DNA of 54,637 nt from Dyella marensis. GTDB lineage: Bacteria; Pseudomonadota; Gammaproteobacteria; Xanthomonadales; Rhodanobacteraceae. The stretch is from assembly GCF_900112865.1 (NCBI RefSeq), contig NZ_FONH01000023.1, positions 1-54,637 of the forward strand, in the 5' to 3' direction. Under the pieces are notes generated by a model. That model was not told the origin of the DNA and did no database searches. It saw only the letters and a list, made by a program, of their open reading frames with translations. The translations under genes were made by a program, and so were the position numbers. This document shows, one piece after another, positions 20,179 through 27,079 of this stretch. Each line of letters starts with the position of its first letter. The stretch's first letter is position 1.

Positions 20179-21219
20179 ATGCCGGGTCAGGACAAATCGA
20201 GATCGGATCAGCCACGCGCTGCCTATGGCGCCGAACGCGACAGCGTCGGGACACACGAAATCGCGGTGCTGGAAGACTTCGCACGCGGCCGCCGCGTACG
20301 CATCGCGCGCCGCGGCGCCACCGTGATCAGTCTGGAGCAGACCCTGGGCGCGGCCACGCTGGACCTGGCCGACGGCTACCGCGACGCCGCCGAGCTGGAC
20401 AGCCGGCCCAGCTCGCGCTTCGCCATCATGGTGCCGTTCGCCAACCGCATCGACGATGCGCGCTACACCTTCGACGGCGAGAGCCACGATCTGCAGCCGG
20501 GCGTCGAAGGCCCGCAGCGCGCGGCGCGGCACGGCTTCGTGCGCGGCGTGGATTTCGAACTCGCCGCGCTCGGCGCGGACGAGCTGGGTGCGCGGGCGGA
20601 GTTCCGCACCTCGGCGATCCGCCCGGACGTGCATCCTGGCTATCCCTTCGCGATCGACCTGAGCATCAGCTACCTGCTCGATGCCGACGGCCTGACCCTG
20701 GAAGCGAGCATGCGCAACGTCGGCGAGCGCGCGGCGCCGTGCTTCTTCGGTTGGCATCCGTACTTCCGCCTCGACCACGCGCCGGTCGACAGCTGGGAGT
20801 TGCAGATCCCGGCCGGGACCATCGTGCGCACCGATGCCGCCTACATCCCGCTGCCCGGCGCTGCTGCGCACGTGCCGATGCAGGAAGAGCCCGCGCTGGA
20901 TTTCCGCCGCCCGCGCCCGATCGGCGTGCGCGAGATCAATCACGCCTATGCGCAGCTGCGGTTGGACGAGGACGGCCGCGCCCGTACGCATCTGCGCGAT
21001 CCCGACAGCGGCCTGGGCCTGGCGGTGTGGCAGGAGTCCGGCGTGATGCTGGCTTTTACCGCCGACACCGTCACCCGCGACGTGCGCCGCTCGGTGGCGC
21101 TGGAGCCGATGGAAAGCTGGGCCGATGCCTTCAACCGGGCGGATTGCTTCGACGCGATCCGCCTCGAACCCGGAACCGAACGCCGCTTCCGCTGCGGCGT
21201 GGAGATCGAACTGCCATGA
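20179..21219 (+). CDS. Aldose 1-epimerase family protein
   Basis: The 346-aa product fits the galactose mutarotase-like fold. It shows an N-terminal beta strand block (RRGATVISLEQTL...), PFANRIDDARYTFDGE, the HGFVRG motif with a candidate catalytic His, GWHPYF with the second His, and SVALEPMESWADAFNR near the C-terminus, which supplies the conserved Glu region. The family interconverts alpha and beta anomers of hexoses; exact substrate is not predictable. The first ATG is used, but the first about 25 residues (MPGQDKSRSDQPRAAYGAERDS) are polar and a later start is possible. It overlaps the next gene by ATGA, implying coupling. Confidence 0.88.
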   Translation: MPGQDKSRSDQPRAAYGAERDSVGTHEIAVLEDFARGRRVRIARRGATVISLEQTLGAATLDLADGYRDAAELDSRPSSRFAIMVPFANRIDDARYTFDGESHDLQPGVEGPQRAARHGFVRGVDFELAALGADELGARAEFRTSAIRPDVHPGYPFAIDLSISYLLDADGLTLEASMRNVGERAAPCFFGWHPYFRLDHAPVDSWELQIPAGTIVRTDAAYIPLPGAAAHVPMQEEPALDFRRPRPIGVREINHAYAQLRLDEDGRARTHLRDPDSGLGLAVWQESGVMLAFTADTVTRDVRRSVALEPMESWADAFNRADCFDAIRLEPGTERRFRCGVEIELP

Positions 21220-22163
21220 GTGGGTTGCCCGACCTCGACCAGATCCGCGACGCCGCCGCGCGCATCGCTCCCTATGCAGCGGTGACGCCGGTGCTGCGCA
21301 GTGCGCGACTGGATGCGCTGGCCGGTGCGCAGCTGCACTTCAAGTGCGAAAACCTGCAGCGCGGCGGCGCCTTCAAGTTCCGCGGCGCCTGCAATGCGGT
21401 GTGGTCGCTGGACGATGCGCAGGCCGCGCGCGGCGTGGTCACGCACTCCTCCGGCAATCACGGCAATGCGCTGGCAATGGCCGCCGCCACGCGTGGCATC
21501 GCCGCGCACGTGGTGGTGCCCGAGGGTGCCGTGCGCGCCAAGCTGGAAGCGATCGAGCAGGCTGGCGCCGTGCTGCATCGCTGCGCGCCGACCACGGCCG
21601 CACGCGAGGCGATGACTGCCGAGCTGCAGCGCCAGACCGGTGCGGAGCTGGTGCATCCCTATGCCGATGCGCGCGTGATGGCCGGGCAGGGCACGCTGGT
21701 GCTGGAGCTGATGCGCCAGGTGGAAGGACTGGATGCGCTGATTACGCCGGTCGGCGGCGGCGGCCTGGCCGCCGGCTGTGCGATCGCCGCGCATGGCTTG
21801 AAGCCGGAGCTGGCGATGTACGGCGCCGAGCCGACTGGCGCCGACGACGCGGCGCGCTCGCTGGCACAGGGAGCGCGCGTCGAACCGTTCCAGGCGGACA
21901 CGCTGTGCGATGGCCTGCGCACCTTGATCGGCGCACCGAACTTCGACGCCTTGCGCACGCATCGCACCCAGGTGATCACGGTCAGCGACGAGGAAACCAT
22001 CGCGGCGATGAAGCTGCTGTGGCGCGAATTGAAACTGGTGGTCGAAGTGTCCAGCGCCACCGTGCTCGCCGCGGTGCTCAAGCAAGCCGAGCACTTCGCC
22101 GGCCGCCGCGTCGGCCTGGTGCTGACCGGCGGCAACGTCGATCTCGACGCCCTGCCTTGGTAG
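21216..22163 (+). CDS. Threonine/serine dehydratase-like PLP enzyme
   Basis: The 315-aa product is a fold-type II PLP enzyme. The Lys54 of GGAFKFRGACNAVWSL is the Schiff-base lysine, SSGNHGNALA binds the substrate carboxylate, and TPVGGGGLAAGCA is the phosphate-binding glycine loop. Length without an ACT domain matches catabolic threonine/serine dehydratases and serine racemases rather than biosynthetic IlvA, whose C-terminus is separately present at the window end. It is coupled to the aldose epimerase by a 4-bp overlap, although no common pathway is obvious. Its stop lies 1 bp before a palindromic repeat. The frame is open far upstream through pepN antisense, which is a GC artefact. Confidence 0.9.
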   Translation: MSGLPDLDQIRDAAARIAPYAAVTPVLRSARLDALAGAQLHFKCENLQRGGAFKFRGACNAVWSLDDAQAARGVVTHSSGNHGNALAMAAATRGIAAHVVVPEGAVRAKLEAIEQAGAVLHRCAPTTAAREAMTAELQRQTGAELVHPYADARVMAGQGTLVLELMRQVEGLDALITPVGGGGLAAGCAIAAHGLKPELAMYGAEPTGADDAARSLAQGARVEPFQADTLCDGLRTLIGAPNFDALRTHRTQVITVSDEETIAAMKLLWRELKLVVEVSSATVLAAVLKQAEHFAGRRVGLVLTGGNVDLDALPW

Positions 22164-22164
22164 C

Positions 22165-22327
22165 GTAGGTTGGGGTGAGCCGCAGGCGAACCCCAACGTT
22201 GCGACCATGTGCGGGGCCTGTTGGGGTTACAGGCTGCATCGGCAGCCCGCCCTTCGGGCCATCCGCTACGCGGATGTTCGCTACGGCATCCTGCCTTCGC
22301 AGTCGCCTTCGGCTCACCCCAACCTAC
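22165..22327 (+). repeat. Family 1 palindromic repeat, long form (copy A)
   Basis: This 163-bp element begins GTAGGTTGGGGTGAGC and ends in its near-complement ...CTCACCCCAACCTAC. Box 1 (22165-22197) folds on itself through GTTGGGGT/ACCCCAAC. Internal stems include GCCCGCCC-TTCG-GGGC and CATCCGC-TAC-GCGGATG. It fills the gap between the convergent dehydratase and EamA genes, and its right end provides the EamA stop codon. Copy C (32738-32900) has the same length and layout. Confidence 0.9.
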
Positions 22328-23211
22328 GCCGGCGTTTTCTTGAAGCGCAGGCCGCTCACTGCGAGTAACCCCGCCAGCACCAGCGCGATGCCCATCCACT
22401 CCATCGCCGACGGCTGCTCGTGCAGGATCGCCCATGCCAGCAGCACGCTGACGATCGGCACGCCAAGACTGGACAGACTCGCCACCGCGGTGGGCAATCG
22501 CTGCAGCACCAGCAGCCACAAGCCCCACGCCACGCTTGAGGCGAGCACCACGCTGTAGGCGAGACCGGCGATCAAGCCCCAGGTCCATTCGATGGGACGC
22601 TGCGGCACCAGCAGCGCAACCACGCACAACCCCAGCGCGCCGAACAGCATCTGCCACGCCGTGAGATTGAGCGGCGTCGGCCGATGCAGCTTGAACATGC
22701 GCTTGCTCAACACCGTGCCCATCGCCCACGCCGCGCCCGCGCCGATCGCCAGCAGCGTGCTGCCGCCGGAACCCAGGCCGCGCCACGGTTCGATGATGCA
22801 GACCAGGCCCAGCGCGGCGAGCGCCAGGCCCGCCCAATGCCGCGGCGTGGGCTTCTCGTGCAACACCACCCAGGCCAGCAGCACCGCCCAGAACGGCATG
22901 GTGTAGGCGAGCAGCGCGACGCGTCCGGCGCCGCCTTCGACCAGCGCCCATTGCCCCAGGCCCTGGAACGCCGCGGTCTGGCACAGGCCGATCAAGGCGG
23001 TGGGAAGCAGCGGCGGCGGACGTAGCGACTGCCGCATCGCCAGCAAGGCGCCGAACAACACCAGCGCGCCCAGCGTGTAGCGCAGCGCGGAGAATTGGAA
23101 CGGACCCGCATGCTGCAGCACCTGCTTCATCACCACCCAGCTGTAGGCCCAGATCAGGATGGTGACGAGCATCGCGGCGATCGCGCCGCGTCGGGAAGCA
23201 TTCGAAGACAT
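22324..23211 (-). CDS. EamA/DMT-family transporter
   Basis: The 295-aa product has about ten hydrophobic helices in two EamA repeats. The first starts at AIAAMLVTILIWAYSWVVMKQVLQHAGPFQFSALRYTLGALVLF and the second at LLAIGAGAAWAMGTVLSKRMFK. These are inner-membrane drug/metabolite exporters. The substrate is unknown. I chose the ATG at 23211 (MSSNASRRGAIAAM) because it puts the first helix near the N-terminus; the open extension of 53 residues upstream is not EamA-like. The last codon and the TAG stop (22324-22326) lie inside repeat copy A, so the gene ends exactly where the repeat begins on its strand. Confidence 0.9.
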   Translation of the reverse strand: MSSNASRRGAIAAMLVTILIWAYSWVVMKQVLQHAGPFQFSALRYTLGALVLFGALLAMRQSLRPPPLLPTALIGLCQTAAFQGLGQWALVEGGAGRVALLAYTMPFWAVLLAWVVLHEKPTPRHWAGLALAALGLVCIIEPWRGLGSGGSTLLAIGAGAAWAMGTVLSKRMFKLHRPTPLNLTAWQMLFGALGLCVVALLVPQRPIEWTWGLIAGLAYSVVLASSVAWGLWLLVLQRLPTAVASLSSLGVPIVSVLLAWAILHEQPSAMEWMGIALVLAGLLAVSGLRFKKTPA

Positions 23212-23463
23212 GGGGCCTGCGCAAATTATTTCGCCGCGCACGACGCGCGGCATGGATGAGAAGAAGTCAGCGAAGCGCAAGCTTACAGAGGGATCGGCGC
23301 GCAAAAACGCGTTTGCGTGAATGTCGTGTGTAGAGCGCAGGCCGAACCGGTCATTGAATGCGAGGCGCAATGCAGGTTTCTAGAAAGACATCACATTTTG
23401 CCTGGATCGCATGACTCATGTTGCCGTTCACAATTGAAACCAGCATCGACCACAGGGGGAAAG

Positions 23464-24234
23464 ATGATCGAGCTGGAGATGCAGGTCCTTTCGGACCGCC
23501 GCGAAGGATTGCTGGTGGAACTCGGCCGCATCGTCGTGGCCTATGGTTTCTCCTTGATGCGGCAACGTTTGTCCCAGGACAGCCGGGGTACCTGGCTGAC
23601 CATGATCGTGCGCGGCCCGGCCGACAAGCAGCTCGCGATGGAGGAAGCGCTCGCCACGCATAGTCGCGTGCTGAGCTTCGAAGCGGGGGTCGCCGAGGGC
23701 CGGCCCGCGATGACGCCGGCGGCGTCCGCACCCGTACCGGCGCCCGTCACCGCACCCGCACCCGCACCCATGCCGTCGACGCAAGGCTCCGGGCCCGACA
23801 TACACCAGGTGGAAAGCACGCTGCCGCAGCTGGCGCGCGACTACCCGAAGATCTATCCCTGGCTGCGCAACCTGGAGCATGCGGTGCCCGCCGATGCGCG
23901 CGAGGCCTCGCTGCATCTGGCGGGGCGCCGCACCGGCGCATGGGTATACAAGCGCAACTATGCGATGGGCGCCAAGCTCAATCTGCCCGATGCGATCAAG
24001 CGCATCGGCGTGCCGGCCCTGCGCGAACTGGCCACGGTGGACTGGCGCGACGGCCAGCTGCTGATCCAGAACAGTCCGTTGTGCTCGCCGGGCAGCCAGT
24101 CCGGCTGCCGCTTCTACAGCGGCTATCTCGAAGGCGTGCTGGGCGGTTCGGTGGAACCGCAGACCGTGTTCGTACGCAACCTGTTCTGCCGCAGCCACGG
24201 CGCGGCGAGCTGCATTCTCGAAATCTCGCACTGA
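23464..24234 (+). CDS. ACT-like plus V4R domain protein, putative small-molecule sensor
   Basis: The 256-aa product has an N-terminal ACT-like fold (1-75: MIELEMQVLSDRREGLLVELGRIVVAYGFSLMRQR...). A low-complexity Ala/Pro/Thr linker (80-108) follows, then a C-terminal region resembling the V4R (4-vinyl reductase) domain: KLNLPDAIKRIGVPALRELATVDWRDGQLLIQNSPLC...GCRFYSGYLEGVLGG...FCRSHGAASCILEI. Cys207, Cys215, Cys242, His245 and Cys250 make a likely metal or ligand cluster. V4R domains bind hydrophobic ligands or sense signals upstream of regulators. No DNA-binding or enzymatic output domain is present. GGGGAAAG precedes the ATG. It is followed, 118 bp later, by an MHYT membrane protein. The domain names are recalled from pattern, not searched. 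Confidence 0.65.
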   Translation: MIELEMQVLSDRREGLLVELGRIVVAYGFSLMRQRLSQDSRGTWLTMIVRGPADKQLAMEEALATHSRVLSFEAGVAEGRPAMTPAASAPVPAPVTAPAPAPMPSTQGSGPDIHQVESTLPQLARDYPKIYPWLRNLEHAVPADAREASLHLAGRRTGAWVYKRNYAMGAKLNLPDAIKRIGVPALRELATVDWRDGQLLIQNSPLCSPGSQSGCRFYSGYLEGVLGGSVEPQTVFVRNLFCRSHGAASCILEISH

Positions 24235-24352
24235 CGAATTCGCAGTAGGCAGGGGGGACCGGTCCCGGCCCGGACCCATGGCAGTGACCACCGGCGCGCA
24301 CGCGCCGGCGAAAGGACGTTTCCCATTTCCACGTGACATCAGGAGAAGTGCC

Positions 24353-25096
24353 ATGGCTGCGCATCAAAGCTACAACTGGATGCTGATCGTTCTTTCGTAT
24401 CTGATCTCGGTGCTGGGTTCGTACACGGCGCTGCAACTGGCGGTGGGCATTCCGGCGGCGCACAGCAGCCGCCAGCGCACCGCCGCGATCCTCGCCGCTG
24501 GCGCGGCGATGGGCGTGGGCGCGATCTGGGCGATGCATTTCATCGCCATGCTCGCCTGCGACATGGGCATGCCGGTGACCTACGACCTGGCGCGCACCTC
24601 GCTCTCCGCCGTACTCGCTTTCGCGGCCTGTTCGCTCGGCCTGGGCATCGCCGGCAGCGGCAGCTTCAACTGGCCCAAGCTGGTCGCCGCCGGCGTGTGC
24701 ATGGGCCTGGGCGTCGCCGGCATGCACTACCTGGGCATGACCGCGGTGCTGATGGGCGCCTTCATCACTTATGACGTGAGCATCGTGGCGCTGTCGGTGC
24801 TGATCGCCATCGTCGCCTCGATCGCCGCGCTGTGGCTGGCCTTCAACCTGCGCGGCATGGCGCAGATGGTCGGCAGCGCGCTGGTGATGGGCATCGCCGT
24901 GTGCGGCATGCACTACACCGGCATGGCCGCGGTCAACCTCGAAGACAACGGCAGCCAGCTGCCCGCCGGCTACGCCGCCGGCCTGCGCGGCGACAACCTC
25001 GGCGTGAGCATCTTCGCCGTGGCGCTGGTGCTGCTGGTGGTGGTGCTGGTGCTCAACCACATGCGCCAGAGGCGGCGCGAGGCGATCACCATCTGA
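24353..25096 (+). CDS. MHYT domain integral membrane sensor protein
   Basis: The 247-aa product has seven predicted membrane helices and the three repeats that define the MHYT domain: MHFIAM (61-66), MHYLGM (124-129) and MHYTGM (186-191). The His and Met residues are thought to bind copper and to sense O2, CO or NO. Most MHYT proteins carry a GGDEF/EAL, kinase or HTH output; this one stops after the seventh helix with QRRREAITI, so it must act through a partner or as a simple binder. AGGAG lies 8 nt before the ATG. The preceding gene encodes another output-less candidate sensor on the same strand. Confidence 0.9.
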   Translation: MAAHQSYNWMLIVLSYLISVLGSYTALQLAVGIPAAHSSRQRTAAILAAGAAMGVGAIWAMHFIAMLACDMGMPVTYDLARTSLSAVLAFAACSLGLGIAGSGSFNWPKLVAAGVCMGLGVAGMHYLGMTAVLMGAFITYDVSIVALSVLIAIVASIAALWLAFNLRGMAQMVGSALVMGIAVCGMHYTGMAAVNLEDNGSQLPAGYAAGLRGDNLGVSIFAVALVLLVVVLVLNHMRQRRREAITI

Positions 25097-25166
25097 GCGC
25101 ATCGCAACGGGGAGCACGATGCTCCCCGTTCCCGTTATGCTGCGCCTCCCTTCGGGAGCACCACGC

Positions 25167-25730
25167 ATGGCCAAGCCTCTCACCCGCTGCGCCTGGGCCG
25201 ACGGCAGCGAGATCGAGCGCGACTACCACGACAGCGAGTGGGGCGTGCCGTTGCACGACGATCGCCTGCTGTTCGAATGCCTGATCCTGGAAGGCGCGCA
25301 GGCGGGCCTGTCGTGGCGCACCGTGCTGGCCAAGCGCGAGCGCTACCGCGAGGTGTTCCACGATTTCGACATCGCACGCGTGGCGGCGATGAAAGACCGC
25401 GAGCTGGACAAGCTGATGCTCGATCCGGGCATCGTGCGCAATCGCCTGAAGATCTCCGCCACGCGCGGCAATGCGCAGGCGGCGCTGAAGTTGATCGAGG
25501 AGATTGGCAGCCTGGACGCGCATCTGTGGTCGTTCGTCGACGGCAGGCCGGTGAAGAACCGCTGGCGCGACCGCAGCCAGGTGCCGGCGAGCACGCTGGT
25601 CTCCGATCGCATGAGCAAGGACCTGAAGAAGCGCGGCTTCCGCTTCGTCGGTACCACCATCTGCTATGCCTTCATGCAGGCGACCGGGATGGTGGACGAT
25701 CACATCGTCAGTTGTTTCCGCCACCGGTAG
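25167..25730 (+). CDS. tag: DNA-3-methyladenine glycosylase I
   Basis: The 187-aa product matches E. coli Tag (187 aa). Zinc ligands Cys8, His21, His179 and Cys183 are conserved with the same spacing as E. coli Cys4, His17, His175 and Cys179. AQAGLSWRTVLAKRERYREVFHDFD, the substrate pocket region, and the helix-hairpin-helix-like KLMLDPGIVRNRLKI are intact. The enzyme excises 3-methyladenine from alkylated DNA. The start at 25167 is chosen on the family N-terminus (MAKPLTRCAWAD) with GGGAG 9-10 nt upstream. The TAG stop abuts repeat copy B. Confidence 0.95.
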   Translation: MAKPLTRCAWADGSEIERDYHDSEWGVPLHDDRLLFECLILEGAQAGLSWRTVLAKRERYREVFHDFDIARVAAMKDRELDKLMLDPGIVRNRLKISATRGNAQAALKLIEEIGSLDAHLWSFVDGRPVKNRWRDRSQVPASTLVSDRMSKDLKKRGFRFVGTTICYAFMQATGMVDDHIVSCFRHR

Positions 25731-25837
25731 TAGGTTGGGGTGAGCCGCAGGCGACTGCGAAGGCAGGATGCCGTAGCGAACATCCGCGTAGCGGATGGCC
25801 CGAAGGGCGGGCTGCCGATGCAGCCTGTAACCCCAAC
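25730..25837 (-). repeat. Family 1 repeat, truncated inverted copy (copy B)
   Basis: This 108-bp copy begins with the shared GTAGGTTGGGGTGAGC end, then runs through the internal part of copies A and C as its reverse complement (GACTGCGAAGGCAGG ... TGTAACCCCAAC). It stops there: the variable loop and the second terminal box are missing. Its first base is the last base of the tag stop codon. Confidence 0.85.
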
Positions 25838-25863
25838 ATCGCCCCGCCACGATGCGTCGCACT

Positions 25864-25985
25864 CGTCATTCCGGCGCAGGCCGGAATCCAGTAGCGGGAA
25901 TGCCGGATTTTCGGACCATCCGTGCAGGCTTTTCGCGAACATCGAGCGATACCGTCACTGGATTCCGGCCTGCGCCGGAATGACG
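25864..25985. repeat. Family 2 palindromic repeat, copy 1
   Basis: A 122-bp element with inverted ends: CGTCATTCCGGCGCAGGC... and its complement ...GCCTGCGCCGGAATGACG. The terminal stems are about 28 bp and also carry an internal GCC-rich hairpin. Similar CATTCCGG-type palindromic elements occur widely in proteobacteria and are generally regarded as MITE- or REP-like. A second copy in the same orientation is at 26882. Confidence 0.88.
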
Positions 25986-26046
25986 GTGTTTTCGCGGGTT
26001 TGGGGTTTGCCACCGGACTACGCTGAAATAACGGCTGATATAGGCG

Positions 26047-26187
26047 AGCAACTACAGACAACCGGTAGTTGCTTTGCTAGCTTGATTCGCGTTGTCCGCG
26101 GAGTGCTTCGAGTCCCATCGCGGACAACCACGGCAGCAATGCCGTGAGAGTCGCGGGCCAAGGGTGCAACGAACACCCCTGACCCGC
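26047..26187 (+). ncRNA. Four-hairpin structured RNA / leader candidate
   Basis: Four consecutive stems with no mismatches are visible. They are AGCAACTAC/GTAGTTGCT (26047-26055, 26065-26073), GTTGTCCGCG/CGCGGACAAC (26091-26100, 26119-26128), CACGGC/GCCGTG (26129-26134, 26141-26146), and a two-part stem GCGGG...GGGTG/CACCC...CCCGC (26153-26187). The second and third stems are directly stacked. The array ends 30 nt before a 33-codon ORF with an RBS-like GACGGAG, so it may be that ORF's 5' leader or an independent RNA. It resembles none of the riboswitch classes that I know. The exact transcript ends are unknown. Confidence 0.5.
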
Positions 26188-26217
26188 TAACCATCACCAA
26201 CTGAGACGGAGTCGATC

Positions 26218-26319
26218 ATGGCTAAGCCAGATCATACGGCACCCGCCCGCCCGCCGATCCCCTCGGCGACACCCCCACCGCCCCGCCGGGCCGTCCGCCT
26301 ACCACGCGGACACGGCTGA
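26218..26319 (+). CDS. 33-aa proline-rich small ORF
   Basis: ATG at 26218 follows GACGGAG by about 5 nt and encodes MAKPDHTAPARPPIPSATPP..., 33 residues rich in Pro, Arg and Ala and with no hydrophobic segment. A short hairpin with a T-run follows 5 nt after the stop, so leader, ORF and terminator form a self-contained unit of about 300 nt. It may be a regulatory leader peptide, since Pro- and Arg-rich runs can stall ribosomes, or a decayed N-terminal part of the DUF6124-like gene downstream, which lies in the same frame. Translation is unproven. Confidence 0.4.
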   Translation: MAKPDHTAPARPPIPSATPPPPRRAVRLPRGHG

Positions 26320-26323
26320 CGAA

Positions 26324-26341
26324 GCGCGCCAGCGCGTTTTT
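26324..26341 (+). terminator. Weak hairpin-plus-T-run terminator
   Basis: GCGC-GCCA-GCGC followed by G and TTTTT lies directly after the 33-codon ORF. The stem is only 4 bp, so efficiency is doubtful. Confidence 0.4.
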
Positions 26342-26565
26342 CGCGGAAAGCCTCATTAGATTTTTCCGAGCCGTCCTACCCGGCACGTAGCCGCGTGCGA
26401 CGCCGAAAACCGCGCGAGCGTTCCCCCTGTTTCGCCATCGAGCCGCCCGACCGCCCATGCATGGGCGTCGGTGGAACCCGCGTCCGTGTGATCGCGGCGC
26501 GCCGTGCTGTCCCGGCGGCGCGCCGTTTACGGAGCGAGGTCGCGGCATCACGCAAGGAGCAAGCC

Positions 26566-26868
26566 ATGCACACGCTTGGAGAACCCTGGATCACCCGCCA
26601 CACCCGGTACTTTTCAGATCCCGACGCCGATCCGGAGGCCCTGTTGAACGACGCCACCGAGTGGCTGCACTACGCGCACAGCGCCGTCCTGCTGCTGGCC
26701 GAACTGGTCCACGACCGCAGCATCGTCGATGCGCGCCGCCTGCCCACCATGCTGGAGGGTATTGCGGCATTCATCGATATGGGCATGAGCTGCGCGACGC
26801 AGGCGCATGGGCGGATGCAGTGGCAGCGGGTGCAGACGGAGACGGCTGAGGATCTTCACAGCGCATAA
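26566..26868 (+). CDS. DUF6124/DUF3077-like small protein
   Basis: A 100-aa protein with AAGGAGC 6 nt before its ATG. The core FSDPDADPEALLNDATEWLHYAHSAVLLLAELVHDRS...RRLPTMLEGIAAFIDMGMSCATQAHGRMQ resembles the pattern of DUF6124/DUF3077 proteins (PDxDxEALLxxAxExL... then a helix leading into a GIxxxIxMG motif). This family is common in Pseudomonas as small helical proteins of unknown function, often in multiple divergent copies. No signal peptide or membrane segment is present. The gene is flanked on both sides by copies of the family 2 repeat. The frame is open upstream to 26395, but the RBS fixes the start. The family match is from memory. Confidence 0.65.
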   Translation: MHTLGEPWITRHTRYFSDPDADPEALLNDATEWLHYAHSAVLLLAELVHDRSIVDARRLPTMLEGIAAFIDMGMSCATQAHGRMQWQRVQTETAEDLHSA

Positions 26869-26881
26869 GCCACGCAACAGC

Positions 26882-27005
26882 CGTCATTCCGGCGCAGGCC
26901 GGAATCCAGTAGCGGAAGTGCCGGATTTTCGCGACCACCTTCAGGCGCTTTCTCGCGAAAACCGAGCGATATCGTTACTGGATTCCGGCCTGCGCCGGAA
27001 TGACG
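26882..27005. repeat. Family 2 palindromic repeat, copy 2
   Basis: A 124-bp element with the same terminal arms as 25864-25985 and about 80 percent internal identity by eye (AGCGG-AGTGCCGGATTTTCG... GAGCGATATCG). It is in the same orientation, and starts 13 bp after the DUF6124-like stop. Confidence 0.88.
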
Positions 27006-27079
27006 AGCAAGAGCGAGCGATGACAAGTGGCGTCGCCTGGCGGCAATATGGCGGCTGCTTCAGCCATCGGCGTGCCGAT

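Noticed and set aside
17874-22163. Very long open plus-strand frame (about 1430 codons) across pepN and the epimerase
   Set aside because: Only its last 315 codons form a real protein. The rest is antisense to pepN or out of frame with the epimerase, has an Arg/Ala/Gly/Gln composition and reflects high GC with few stops.
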